From Tretioscincus oriximinensis (Eukaryota > Chordata > Lepidosauria > Squamata > Gymnophthalmidae), in assembly GCA_022410635.1 (NCBI GenBank), contig JAJVDF010000251.1, positions 1,336,908 to 1,400,907 of the forward strand: a DNA stretch of 64,000 bases. The letters are read 5' to 3'. Numbering within the stretch: position 1 is the first letter of the stretch; the number at the start of each line of letters is the position of its first letter. Shown in pieces: positions 23,340-34,790 of the stretch. The translations under genes were made by a program, and so were the position numbers. Under the pieces are notes generated by a model. That model was not told the DNA's origin, did not search any database, and worked only from the letters and a program-made list of their open reading frames with translations.

Positions 23340-24500
23340 TACAGTACCTTTCAGTCTCTTCCCCTCCAGATCCCTTCCACCCAGCCATACTTATCTTTCA
23401 GTGTTTCAGCAGGCACGGATAGCTCAGTCGCTTAGGAATCCGTCTCTCGCCTGGGAGATGGGGTTTCGAAGCCCTGTGTGGGAGGTGGGGAGGGGTGAGC
23501 ACCTTCCACTAGCCTGTAGCTCCAGCCAACCCAGCTATTCAAAAGCAAGAATTGCAAGAAATTGCAACTGACTACAAGTAGATAAATGGGAGCCACCAGA
23601 GTCTGGTTGGGAAGATAGAATGTGAGCCTTTGGGCAAAATACCCTTGTAAGCCGCTTTGATTCCCTTTGAAAGGTGAGAAAAAGCAGGGTATAAGAACCC
23701 AGTTCTTCTTCTTCTTCTTTTCCCCTACAGTCCCCTTCCACCAAGCCATCCTTACTTTTCACTCTCTTCCCCTTCTGTCCCCTTCCTCTTAAACCAATTT
23801 ATTTCTATCGTGCCCTGCATTCCTGTCATGTATCGCCATGGGGGTGAGTGGCAGCACTGATGGTAGCAGGGACTGTGGGGCGTCCCGTTTGAAAGGATTA
23901 TTAGGAACAGTTTTGGATTAAATTTTATCCTCAGGNCCTTTAGGGAAAAAAATCTGCCCTTAGATCCTACCCAATGCCGAAGCCATTTCAAATGTGAAAT
24001 TGGTACTTTTATAGATTAAAAAGGATCTTTCTAGGATTGCAGGCAATTGACATCAGCCCCATGGCCCTATTTAGAGGCCTTCCTCCCCATCCCATTTACA
24101 CTTCAGCCTCTCCCTCATGTCCTTTCCCCCACTGTATCGCTTGTNTTCCAGGTCTCCTCCTCTCCTTTTCCTTCCATTTTCACTTACATTACACCCACCA
24201 ACTCCTTCCCTTTTCCTCCCTGGATACTTACCATCATTTTTTATCTCCTTCTTTGCTCTTCCTCCCAGCCACACCTATTGTTCAGGGTCTCACCCTCTTG
24301 TTTCTATCCTAACCATGCTGATCTTTCAGGCTCTTTCTCCATCCCCACATACTATCCAGGTACCACAAGTGTACCAGGCAAAGGCATTTGCATTTGAAAT
24401 GACAATAAGCTGTATTGCNCTTTTAGTGTTTCAGAAAGGAGCCACAAATTCCTTGTCCTGAATGGAACTCTTCCTTCTATTGCAGTTCCCTTTCAGGCAT
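23340..24500. repeat. Pyrimidine-rich minisatellite array (left part)
   Basis: Variants of a roughly 47-bp unit (TTTCAGTCTCTTCCCCTCCA... CCCAGCCATACTTA) occur at 23351-23404 and resume after a SINE at 23720-23800. They then degrade into cytosine/thymine-rich sequence to about 24500. The phrase CCCCATGGCCCTA at 24057 recurs at 25754. Long proline/serine/leucine open frames here are repeat artefacts. Confidence 0.7.
23412..23720 (+). mobile_element. Full-length tRNA-derived SINE with (CTT)n tail
   Basis: The head GCACGGATAGCTCAGTCGCT supplies a Pol III A box and GGGGTTTCGAAGCCC a B box, as in a tRNA. The body passes GAATTGCAAGAAATTGCAACT and ATGGGAGCCACCAGAGTCTGG. The tail is GCAGGGTATAAGAACCCAGT followed by CTT repeats. 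It interrupts the minisatellite. Six other copies of the family lie in the window. Confidence 0.9.
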
Positions 24501-24602
24501 TTACCCTTGATGTTGCTTTCCTCCCAGCCCCACAATTGCTCCAGGCATTGGGAAGTCAGCCCTNTGGGTGGCGCTATTCAAAAGCCTGAAATCACATACC
24601 AG

Positions 24603-25430
24603 ACGTTTAGAACATAAGAACATAAGAAGAGCCATANTGGATCAGGCCACAGCCCATCAAGTCCAGCATTCTGTGTCACACAGAGGCCCACCAGATGCAC
24701 CTGGGCAGCCCGAACAGAGGAAAGCAAAATATGCACCTGTTCATGACTCCCTGCAAATGGTATTTCAAGAGTCCTGCCTGTTGCTCCATCTGGGAGGCGA
24801 CATCCAGACAACTTTCCTAGTATCCATTTATACCCTTAGTGTCCATAAACCTGTCTAGTCCTGTCTTGAAACTATCCAAGCTGTTGGCTACCACTACCTC
24901 TTCAGGAAGTAAATTCCACAGGCCGATGACCCTCTGGGTGAAAAAATACTTTCCTTTGTCTGTTCTCACTTTTCTACCCAACAGTTTTAAGGAGTGCCCC
25001 CTGGTCCTTGTGTTGTGTGATAGAGAAAACATTTTTTCTCTATCCACCTGTCGATCCCATGCATGATTTTGTACACTTCAATCAGATCACCCCTCAAACG
25101 TCTCCTTTCAAGGCTGAAGAGGCCCAGACGTTGCAGCCTTGCTTCGTAAGGGAGGTGCTCCAGACCCTTGATCATTTTTGTTGCCCTTTTCTGCACCTTC
25201 TCCAGTTCCAAAATATCCCTCTTGAGATGTGGTGACCAGAATTGAACACAGTATTCCAAATGTGGCCTCACCACAGCTTTATAAAGAGGCAAACAACATT
25301 TGCTGACTTGTTTTCAATTCCTTTCCTAATTATCCCCAACATGGAATTTGCCTTTTTTGCTGCTGCTGCACACTGGGTTGACATTTTCATTGAATTGTCC
25401 ACTAACACCCCAAGATCCTTTGGATCCACA
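24603..25430 (-). pseudogene. CR1 LINE, 5'-truncated, ORF2 C-terminus
   Basis: Minus-strand translation in three frames gives DLGVLVDN...QCAAAAKKAN, then [20 protein letters not shown] and [20 protein letters not shown], then YFFTQRVIGLWNLLPEEVV. This is the classic CR1 ORF2 end. Frameshifts near 25290 and 25030 inactivate it. The element's 3' end at 24603 shows the terminal octamer-like repeat (TTATGTTC on the minus strand). The 5' break at about 25430 abuts a gypsy fragment. Confidence 0.92.
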
Positions 25431-25685
25431 CTTTTTGTCCATGAAGAACACTCCTGATCCAAGGGGGGAAATGCTGGGCTGGATGAAATCCCTTTGAAGG
25501 TTGGTAGAGAGGAATTCTCTAAGAAGGTCCAATTCCATGGGGGGCATGGAATAGTTGAGGAGGGCAAAGGTTGCCCTGGGATTAGTGTGAAGCTGCAATT
25601 GTAGGGACAATGAAGAGGTAGCTGGTCACAATGGGAGTCACTGAAAATATCAGCAAAGTCCAGGTACCCAGAATCCATGATATTG
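25431..25685 (-). pseudogene. Ty3/gypsy LTR-retrotransposon pol fragment
   Basis: The minus strand reads YLDFADIFSDSHCDQLPLHC and then SFTLIPGQPLP. After a +1-type shift it reads ELDLLREFLSTNLQRDFIQP and SGVFFMDKK. This is the segment just before the reverse transcriptase fingers of Ty3/gypsy pol (family pattern F-x-x-x-F-x-E-x-x-x-x-x-L-P, then F-I-x-P-S-x-S-P, then V-x-K-K-D-G). No LTR or RT catalytic block follows, because CR1 sequence replaces it. Confidence 0.75.
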
Positions 25686-25744
25686 GAAGCAGCAACTATT
25701 AAACTTTCTAGATTCAGAACGGTCCTCTCAGGGTTTCAGGCAGG

Positions 25745-26345
25745 AGATACCATCCCCATGGCCCTACCCGGAGCCAGTGACATTCAAAACAGTAATTATT
25801 AAGATTTTTGCATTCAGAATACTTTTCAGTCTCTTCCCCTCCAGTCCCCTTCTACCCAGCTATACTACATCTTTGTCTTTTCCCCTCCAGTCCCCTTCCA
25901 TCCAGCAATACCTGTCTTTCAGTCTTTCACTCCAGTTCTTCAGCCAGCCATAATTGCCTTTCAGTCTCTTCCCACTCATCCACCTTCCTCCCTGCAATAC
26001 TTAACTTTCAATCCCTTCCCCCCATTCCCTTTCAACCCAGGCCATACTTAACCTTTCAGTATCTTTCCCTCCAGTCCTTTTCTGTCTCTTCCCTTCCAGT
26101 CCTTTTCCACCCAGCCATATTTACCTTTCATTCTCTTCCCCACCTNTCCACATCCACCCAGCCATACTTACTGCGCTTCCCAGAACAAAAAAGAACGGTA
26201 TTGAAGTTTGTGGCCACCAGGGGGAGCTCATGACAAACAAAAACTTACTTTTGGGGGGGGCACCTTATATTTCGCAATTCAGCAAAATCTCTACTGCATC
26301 TTATTTTGGGGGGACGTCTTATTTTCGGGGGAAACAGGATACCTC
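25745..26345 (-). mobile_element. MITE-derived block with minisatellite expansion
   Basis: The right edge read on the minus strand starts CCTGTTTCCCCCGAAAATAA, the terminus of the 42141 element. It then shares TTTTGCTGAATTGC and CTCCCCCTGGTGGC with that copy. Further in, from 26180 to 25820, eight or so variants of the 47-bp pyrimidine unit (CCCAGCCATACTTA on +) replace the normal core. The far terminus is missing. The 141-codon frame at 25808-26233 is a translation of the repeat. Confidence 0.65.
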
Positions 26346-28986
26346 TTTATAAAAGAGTATGATAAATGAACTGGAATTCTTATAGGTGTATCCTTAGAAC
26401 ACAAAAGGAANGTTTGCATAACTAATTCTTTAGTTCCATCTCTTAGCAAGCAGCTAAGGTATCAAAAGGGACTGTTTACTTTCTTTGAGCACTTTTTGGG
26501 TGGAGATACTGATTGGATTGTCAGACTATTGTTCGGTTTGTGACACCCTCTGGGGCATCCTGATGTCACCAGGAGTTCAGCCCTTATAAGGAGGCTACTC
26601 TTTTCTCAGCTTCTGTTCCAAGCCAAAATATTTATTATATTTATATTTCATATAAATATATGTATCCATATGCCGCACTTATGGCAGTAACCCCTGTATT
26701 GCTCAGGATGTCAGCTTCGTATAGACACCTCACTCATACCGCGTGACTTTTGCTTAAGTGGCATCTGCAGGAGTAGATAGCCTGTGCTGCTACTCAGTGG
26801 AACCTAATGATTTATATATATAAATAAAAAGATGGGGACCAAATTAGGGGTATCACAGGAAGCTTGCAAATCCCCTCTTATTTTCAAAAGGATGTAATTC
26901 TTGAATTAAATGCCCTTTGAAAATATAGCGATTTAATTAAGACATCTCTTGTTCAGTTCACTGATTTAAGGCATGTGTGTATTAGGAAACTGGGGCTGGT
27001 TAGAAGAATAGGAAGAAGACAAGAGTAAAAAGATTAATAAGATATCAGTCTTGCCTTGCCTGTTTTAGAGGAGCTGGAAATGGCAGACATGGGGATGGGT
27101 GTCTGATGAGAGGAACAACAAGCTGGAAACCAGTCTCCTCTATGTGCAAATGGAACTCCCTCAAATAAACGTTGACCAGGGAGACTCCAACCTTTCCTTT
27201 CCCCTTTCCAGAAGTGGGTTCTCCACTCACCAATAATCTTTTTTCTTGTCCCAGAGGGGCTGGAAAATGTAGTTTATCGAGCAAGAAAAAAATTGGGATT
27301 TGATTCAAATTTCATATTTTTCTCCTCCAAATCAGAGTCTTTGGTACAGTGGGAGGGTAGGCATTGGGAGCAATGTGTGGTTGTGATAATGCAAAAGGAA
27401 AACCTTGATTTTATGATTAGGCTAAAATACCTGCTCACGGAAATGCCTTTGATATTTATCTACTCTTGTACATTGTCATGTTTACAGCCTTAAGGATTGG
27501 CAAATAAGAAGTTGAAATCAATTGATTTAAAATGTTTTAAACTTCTTTTATAAACCTGTTGTTGAATCAAAGACAGCAACTGCCTCAGAGAAGTATTTGG
27601 GAACATTGCTTCCAAAATGTGTGTAAATCCTCTTCAAAAGATTCGAGTATACAGTTTGCTGTAACTTCAGTCAGGTTGCCTAGAAATATGTAACGAAGGA
27701 AGGTTCTATGAATAATTTAGAAATATTTTATGTCCAAATACTATAAATATAATAATACTTTTTATCATTGTTTGGGAGGTTTTTTTAAATTTACAGGATT
27801 CTTCTGATCTTAAGAAATAACCATCTTCTGAGTGTTAATGGTTTGTATTGATTTGACATTTAGATTGCAAGTCAGCTTTTACCACTTTTAGCCATTCTTC
27901 TCTTTCTAAGCTAATGATTTTTCTGTTGTAATTTTCCCCAGTTCAGGCTAAAAAGATTTTTCAGTGTCTCTCATCATAAAAAAGTTGTTTTGAAAGTTTC
28001 TCTTAATGTATAATAGGTAGACTTTTAAGAATTAGTCATGTTAGTTTGGATCAGAATTTCTAGCAAGGTGTCTTGTAGGGCCTTAGAAGCGTGAGTTTTT
28101 CTAGATAATGGCTAGTTCCCCACTACAAGTTTTAAATCGTTTTTTTTTTAAAGTGAGACAACACATTTGCAACTGTCCCCATTTATCTCCAATCTCCCTC
28201 TCTGTCCTCGACACATCCTGGCATTTTCATGACATCACAAGCACCAGAAACTATTGCTGCACTTGCCTACCTACAATTCCCAGACATTCTCTGCTAGCCA
28301 AGAGTCAATGAGCATTTTACAGTTTTATTTAAGGTCCAGAAGGGGGCCTTCTTTTGGACTTTACAAAATGGAGGCTGCTAAATTGCATGAATGTTGTGAC
28401 TATTTACTCTGTGGCTATTTACTTTAGAGCGAATTGAATGCTGGTTCTGTGGGGTTGACATAAGATAGAATTGCCTCCATGTGGAGCAAAACAAGCTTGG
28501 GGATCAGGCCTAAATCTACTTCTTTAGATGCAGTTGAGTGTGATGTCTATGAAAGATGTCTACCAACGTTTTCTTATAGATCCTAAGGTGCTATGAGATC
28601 TAGGCCTATCCTACAAACAATGTGTGAAAAAAGACATGGTAGAATGGAATCTTTCATGGTCTATTTAAATCTCACATGGTGCAGTTTGGGAGTTATGGGA
28701 CATGGAATATTAATATCAAAACTGCAACAAGTGTAAATACTTAAAACAGAATTCTTGGTGTAGCTTCACAAACAAATATCTATGAAGGGGTGTCTAGTTA
28801 TTCAGGACCATGTGCAGACGTTGTTAGTAGTACAACCTGTTACGATAAAGGATAACTTTCATGGTCCTTTAAAGAAGAACAAGATGGCATTTTTATTTAA
28901 AAGGTCAGCATAATATTACATAAAGTCAATTATTATAGCTTCTTATGAGCCTCATTTTCTTCTTTCATCTTTCTTGTTCTACACAG

Positions 28987-29157
28987 GCATTCAGTGTTGT
29001 CTTTCAGAAAGCTGTTGGGAGAGCTTCTCCAGATGAAAATCTGAAAGAGCGAGTCTGTAACCTAATTGATAGCATCACCTCCTCTGTGTTCCAGTATACA
29101 ACTCGAGGGCTCTTTGAATGTGACAAATTGACATACGCAGCCCAGGTCACTTTCCAG
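28987..29157 (+). CDS. DNAH9: Dynein heavy chain exon 6 of window: AAA6 start
   Basis: Fifty-seven codons in phase 0: AFSVVFQKAVGRASPDENLK, then NLIDSITSSVFQYTTRGLFE and CDKLTYAAQVTFQ. The 'Y-T-x-R-G-L-F-E-x-D-K-L-T-F/Y' segment is conserved across heavy chains at the AAA6 N-terminal helices. Acceptor TTGTTCTACACAG and donor CCAG|GTAAGC are strong. Confidence 0.96.
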
Positions 29158-30394
29158 GTAAGCCAGAGATCTCAACATATTGCCCTGGTATTTCTTGGGT
29201 CGCTTTCTGTTTTCATATTCATCTGTGTTCATCCTCTGAAGTGATCACAGCTTACAAAGTTGAAGACTTTGTGACTCATTCAATACTGAATTTTAATCTT
29301 TCTGTCTTTTTTTCCAAGACATAAGGTATTTTGGGGAATGCATCAATCAATGGAAATAGAGCATGATTTACTTGATGCATCTCCAAACATCCTGCTCTAC
29401 TGCTAACCTGGTCTAAATTCGTACCTGGGGTGGCATGCTTTGAAGTGTTCCACATCTGGTCCAGAACTGCAGGAGAAGTTATGGGCTGATGTGCGATTGA
29501 GCAAACAGCATTCTTCTACCTCATTTGGAGTGCTATGAGGAAGACTCAAGCACACGTGCTAAGCGTTTTTCAGCAGTCAACCTGCAATAAACACCAATTT
29601 TCCTGGAATAAACTATTGCTGGGATATTCAGACAATGTTCCTGGGGACCCCCATACTCTTGTGTGTGTATGTGTGTGTACAAATAAAACGTGAGATGTTA
29701 AAACAAGCGAAAATGCAGTAGTAAAATAATAATTCTTGAACTGCACTGCCTTGAGATCAATGAGCGATATTAAGGAACTGGGGCATTGATCANGGAATAT
29801 ACAGGTTTCTTGTGCACAGACACACAATTGCAATATTCTGGAATATAGCTTTGTAGCGGTTTTTAAGTTGTCGTGTGCATGCAGCCTGAATGAGTGAACA
29901 TTGCACACTATTTATACATCAACTCCCATCACTTCCTTCCTAATGCTGCACATAGAAATAGACTGTTCCAAGAAGATAAATGCAAAATATCAAACAACAC
30001 CCATTTTCCTTTAATTGTGATATTATTTCCCATTATAAAATGGAATACATGCTTAGCTTTAAAAGTAAGTTCAAATGCAAACTGTTAAACAACACACCTG
30101 CAATTCTAGCATCAGCCCTAGTGGAGTTTCAGGAAATCTCTGCATTATGCAAATTGCCTTAGGGAAATTAGAAATTATTGCTAGTCTTCTGCTGGCTTTA
30201 CATTGCTGCAATTATGTGTGTAATATGGTCCAGTAGAGCAAATCTTTGCATCTTATCATCCAGGTAAAAATGGAATCATGTTATATGAAGGGCAGTGGAA
30301 TTCTAAAAGCTCTTGCTTTTTATTTTTGTCTGGTCTTCAGGCTTTAAGAAATCATTGTTAACTCATTCAGTACTATTTGGATTTGTGATTGTAG
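29158..30394 (+). other. Intron 6
   Basis: GT-AG intron of 1.2 kb without a recognised element; a short TG-rich run lies at about 29658-29680. The acceptor ATTTGTGATTGTAG has a weak tract, but the following codons continue the family sequence. Confidence 0.7.
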
Positions 30395-30517
30395 ATACTT
30401 CTGATGAATAAAGAAATTAATCCTAATGAACTTGACTTTCTGCTACGGTATCCAGCCCAGCCAGGAATCGCCAGTCCAGTAGATTTTTTGTCAAGTCAAT
30501 CGTGGGGTGGCATCAAG
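30395..30517 (+). CDS. DNAH9: Dynein heavy chain exon 7 of window: AAA6
   Basis: Forty-one codons in phase 0: [20 protein letters not shown] and [21 protein letters not shown]. 'E-L-D-F-L-L-R' and 'S-P-V-D-F-L-x-x-Q-x-W' are family landmarks in the AAA6 large domain. Donor CAAG|GTAACC is slightly off consensus. It contains an internal Met but is too short to stand out as an open frame. Confidence 0.95.
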
Positions 30518-30620
30518 GTAACCAACTTTAATTAGAAGTAAACTTGTCATGGGACATATTAGCAGATTGTATGTGTTATTAAATATTATGTAGCCAGTTG
30601 ATAAGCCCATTGTAGAAAAT

Positions 30621-30643
30621 ACACACACACACACACACACACA
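30621..30643. repeat. (AC)n microsatellite
   Basis: Uninterrupted AC dinucleotide tract just after exon 7; likely polymorphic. Confidence 0.95.
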
Positions 30644-33600
30644 ACTAGGTGCCCCTTTTCCTTGGGTAATTTGCTAAGATCCCCCTCAAGGCCAGTGTTA
30701 GGAATAGAAAAAGGTTTTTTATTCATTTCCCCACCTGGGTTCCAGTGTTGTTTCAGCACTGTGGACAGCACTGTGGAGATGTTTTTGACAATCTGCTGTC
30801 TTTTCAGCACGTTGGACAGCTCCTGTTACACTTACTATATACAGTACAGTAAGAGAAGATACTTTACTGCATAAAATTTGTTTTAGCTGTTTTGTCCCTT
30901 TCCATATTCATTTTTCTGGGACTGATAGTTTCAAATTTTAGAACAATTCTTCAAAGTGAAAAAAAATCTTTGTGGAAAAGCCACATTTTGTGATACTTCA
31001 AGCACACTTATTTAGAAATGTTGAGAAGTCAAAGACAAAGGAAACCATAACATTGCCAGAAACCAAAGAGTATGGGAATCTCGCACAGTGGAGGAGTGAG
31101 AAATTGTTCTGCAACAGTGGCCCTTAAGCTAAAGGCAGCTACAGTGTTGCTGGCATGCGCTGAACATGCCAGGTGTATGTGATTGCATTGCATAGATCCC
31201 ATGTGGCATGTCAGNCATGCTGCAGCCACTGTATGCTTAAGTGCCACATCACAGCAATCAGTAGTGCTAATGGTGAAGGAGGGAAGGAAGATTCACATGG
31301 TTGTGACATTTAATTGCATAGAAACTGTAGCATGGCTGACTTGCCACATGGGGCCTATGCACATGCTGATCGCACCAGGTGGATGTGATTGCATGACGAA
31401 GACCCGTGTGATGGCTATAGAGAAAGAGGGAGCCCCCCCTCAATCTACAGTGGGCAGTTTGGATCAATCGGGGCCCATATAAAGGGCCGCTCGTTACAGG
31501 ATTTCAATGATAGACTTGGATATATATGCATTGAAGATTACATTAAAACTCAGTTTCCATGTTTTGTAAGAAACAGAACAAAAAACATTAGAAATAGTCC
31601 TGTGGAAATAACCATTTCAATAATGTTGGTATTAACAAACTACTTTCCAATGTGTCTATCTATGTGTCTTTTTTTTCCAATGGCCTCCACAAAGCTAACT
31701 GGAAAAAGACCAACTGATTACTACTTTACTGTGCAGATTCTCAACATGTTTTGCTACTGCTTCCTTTTTTAAAGAGGGAAGAGATTTTTCTTGCTTCATT
31801 GACTTAAGAAAAATGTTTGACTAGATGACAACTTGGGGATGAGCTTCAAATTGTTACAATATAGAATCGACAAAAAGACATCATCTCATCATTTCTATAT
31901 TTCAATCCATTAAGCACAGGATATGTGTTAGTGGAGCCTCTAATAGCCTAACTTCGGGCTATATGGATTGTGTTTTCCTCCACTTGGAGAAGACATAAAA
32001 TCCAGAGTTGTATCTAAAGGATTTGTAAGTTTGATGTGATATTTTCATATGACACAGCACTGCAGAGGGACTATTTAAGAAACTGAAGCTGTTGAATAAT
32101 TAAGGCCATATACCCATTTTGGCTAGCAATTTGGCTAAGCTATTAGGAGGAACAAAGCATTTACATTGTTCAATGCTTCGCTACTCCCCAATTTTCCTGA
32201 AATCATCCTTAAATTTACTTTGCCAAACTTTGTTTAAGCAGCCAATAGTTGTTCCTGCATCCCGGTACTATTCCTACAGAAAGTCAAAAGGCTATAATCA
32301 AACCTTTTTCTATTCTTCATGACATACTTTCACCCCATTATAATGTGGGAGACGGCCAGGCATATAGTACACAGNAAGGCTTTATGCTTTTTGCTCTATG
32401 GCTAAGAGCAGAAGTGTATCTACCTGGAATAGCGTGAAAGGCAGGAAAATAGTCACTCCAGATAGGAATGGTTCCCAGGAAGTGTGAAGGATTATTCTAT
32501 CCTTTCTATGTTCTTCATGTCATATGTTAAATTTTCGCTGAGTCATAGTGAGGAGTGCAGCCAAGTATGAAATGGCTAGTAGCCTTTGCATTTCCTGCTT
32601 CTGAGCAAAATGCAAGAAACCTTTTCCCCAATCAGTGGATCGGAATTGCTCTCAGCAGCTATTGCCTGTTAATGGTTTACTTCTAAGGGTATAAATGGAT
32701 AACTGAGGATATTCAGGGTTTGACTAGGTCCACAGGACTTATTGTTTGCATAAAAAAAAGGCTCTTGAACAGAGGGAAGAAGAATTGAACAATATAAATT
32801 GTCAACTGAGTGATCTGGCAGGAAATTGTCTCTTAAATCAAGATCTGTTCAATCGTGGTTTGTTCAATCAAGAATTCTCTTGAGTTTGTTTGAATTGAAT
32901 TAAAAATTCATATGGCAAGAAGGAGGATGTACTTCATGCACTCGGCATTGTTTGCAAACTTTGGATTCCTTCCAGACTGTCACTACAATTTTGACTGGAA
33001 GAATTCAAGCTGTCTGATGTACTGCTTAGAGGTGTCCTGTTTAGAAGAACATCATTAAAGTTGAAGCTTAAATAGNCTTGCTTGCTTTTCTCATTAAATG
33101 CTTCTTTAAAATGTATGCACATTTTTGGTTCAATGTAGATTTGAATACCTCAGAATGTATTACATTAAGATAACTAGTAAAAAGCTATTCATTCATCGAC
33201 TTAGTCGACACTAAAGTAACGAAACAGTTTTCTGAGAACCTTAGGAATCTTAGATTTTGTGCAGCCCATACTTGAATGAAGGAAAATGAAAATGGAGCTA
33301 CCTATTAACTGGATGGAGCCTTCTATTGATTGGGCTACAATGAAAAATAGTCTGTTTCCAATTTATTCATCAGCCTGCACAGTAATGAAAGGAAGGTCTA
33401 TGAACAACCCAAGAAAATGCTTTTGTTTGCTTAACAGCTGTGTTCTTTGCAGTGTGAAGAAGAGCAAATCACCCCATGTATGNATTGGTACACAATATGG
33501 GCATTTTTGTCGTTAATTTCAGAGAATAGTTGCTGTAAAACATCTGCTGGTTGTGGGGAATGTTTCCTGTTTTTGCATTCCCCAAGATAGAAGCGTATAG

Positions 33601-33679
33601 TGTGAACATTGTATTCTAGTATTTCTGTGTCCTACATATTTGACTTCCCCCTCACCATGATTGGGTGAAACCGGTCACC

Positions 33680-33753
33680 TGCTCAAAACAATTAAGGGAA
33701 GACTTTAACATACACTGTTATGTTAAAGTGTTCCGTTAATTGTTTTGAGCAAT
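33680..33753. mobile_element. Tiny Tc1-like palindromic MITE
   Basis: TGCTCAAAACAATTAAGGGA at the left and TTAATTGTTTTGAGCA at the right are inverted, as are GACTTTAACATA and TATGTTAAAGTG inside. The whole is about 72 bp and could fold into one hairpin. The terminal motif resembles Tc1-family ends I know from fish (TTGCTCAAAAAAATAAAGGGAACACT-like). A second copy is at 47585-47659. Confidence 0.7.
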
Positions 33754-34489
33754 ATAGAAAGATTTCATGCAGGAGTGTTTCCAGGGCGCAGGAATGATTA
33801 TGGGCTTTTTAATGCAATCCACACAAGGTAAATTTGTGATTCTGGAATGATTGGGTATCATGAAGCAATCTACAGTATGAATGCTCTGTTCCTGTCTGCT
33901 AATTTCCACTCTAAGTGTGAAGTCAGCCTATGTCCCTTGAGAAGTACCAAAGATAGCCAGAGCAAATGCAATTGATGTCGCTCAACACTGGACAATGGTA
34001 CTTAATTATTTTGCAATATGATGTATTTTTGTTANTTACCTTTTAATACTGTTTATTNGCATGAATCGTAACTAGTTTTTACAAGGCTTCTAAATGAATC
34101 ATTTTTAAAAGCAATAAAACTAGCCTCCTAGGCTAATATCTGCTACATTTTAGTTAATATATAAAGTGTAGCAAGACAAGCTGTAACTCAAATACGTTTT
34201 CCACTGGTGGCCTTTTTCAACTCTGGTATTGCTTGGAAAGCATTTATTTCTCTTCAGGAATAGCTTTATTGATTAAACTATCTGCCCATATCAGAATTCC
34301 CATAATTGAAAATCAAGTGACAATTGCTTCAAAAGTGTAAAATTAGCATGTTGTAAGTATAAAAAATAAATTGAATCTCCAAGATTATCAGAATGACTCA
34401 TCTGCTCTAACTAGTGGGATTAGCCTGAGCTCACTATTAGAAATAAGCTTGGGCACTAGCCTCCTTCCCTTCTCCTCCAGCCAGTCAAC

Positions 34490-34790
34490 ACCCTCCCCCT
34501 GCTGCCCCTACCTTCCTTGGCATCCGGGGGGGGGGGGGGAAGGCTGCAGTGGGAACTGAGACTGGAAGAAGGCCTGTGATAGGTTTCTGTTGCCTCCCAC
34601 AGGTGCCCCTCCCTTTCTTGGCATCTCAGGGAAAGGGGAAGCAATGGGAACTGAGTCTGACTGCCATCAGTGACGCCATTGAGGGCCCGAGTGGCATGTG
34701 AGTGACAGTTGCTCTGGCTATGGGTTTGTCCAATCATTGGGCAAGGGAGGCGGGAACTACAGCCTACTTGCCCAGTGATTGGAGTAACCA
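34490..34790. repeat. GC-rich block with tandem duplication and hairpin
   Basis: Two similar units (TGCCCCTACCTTCCTTGGCATC near 34502 and TGCCCCTCCCTTTCTTGGCATC near 34604, each ending in ATGGGAACTGAG-like sequence) form an approximately 100-bp tandem duplication with a long G run. Further on, TCCAATCATTGGGCAAG (about 34728) and CTTGCCCAGTGATTGGA (about 34768) are inverted. A 118-codon minus frame across it looks compositional. Confidence 0.5.

Larger units (their letters stand above)
18430..28986 (+). other. Intron 5, 10.6 kb of layered repeats
   Basis: GT-AG intron. It holds a partial SINE head (18690-18790), a possible minus-strand pseudogene (19790-20640) cut by a hAT element, an AT-rich stretch (20700-22330) with nothing recognisable, a Penelope-like palindrome, a pyrimidine minisatellite with an inserted SINE, and CR1 and gypsy fragments. 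The stretch 26350-28940 has no clear feature; its open frames are short and unconserved in appearance. Confidence 0.7.

Noticed and set aside
23412..23485. tRNA-like sequence with GCTCAGTCGC and GGTTTCGAAGCC
   Set aside because: It continues into the SINE body and tail; a functional tRNA gene is not supported.
24037..24461. Overlapping 90-116 codon frames rich in Phe/Pro/Ser
   Set aside because: They lie in degraded pyrimidine-rich repeat and all three + frames look alike.
25808..26233. 141-codon proline/serine-rich open frame
   Set aside because: It is a direct translation of the 47-bp pyrimidine minisatellite; repeats in the peptide follow the DNA unit and there is an ambiguous base inside.
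27105..27145. CTGATGA followed by GGAAAC, resembling a hammerhead core
   Set aside because: The bases between the two boxes do not form a helix II, and no flanking stems or retroelement context are seen.
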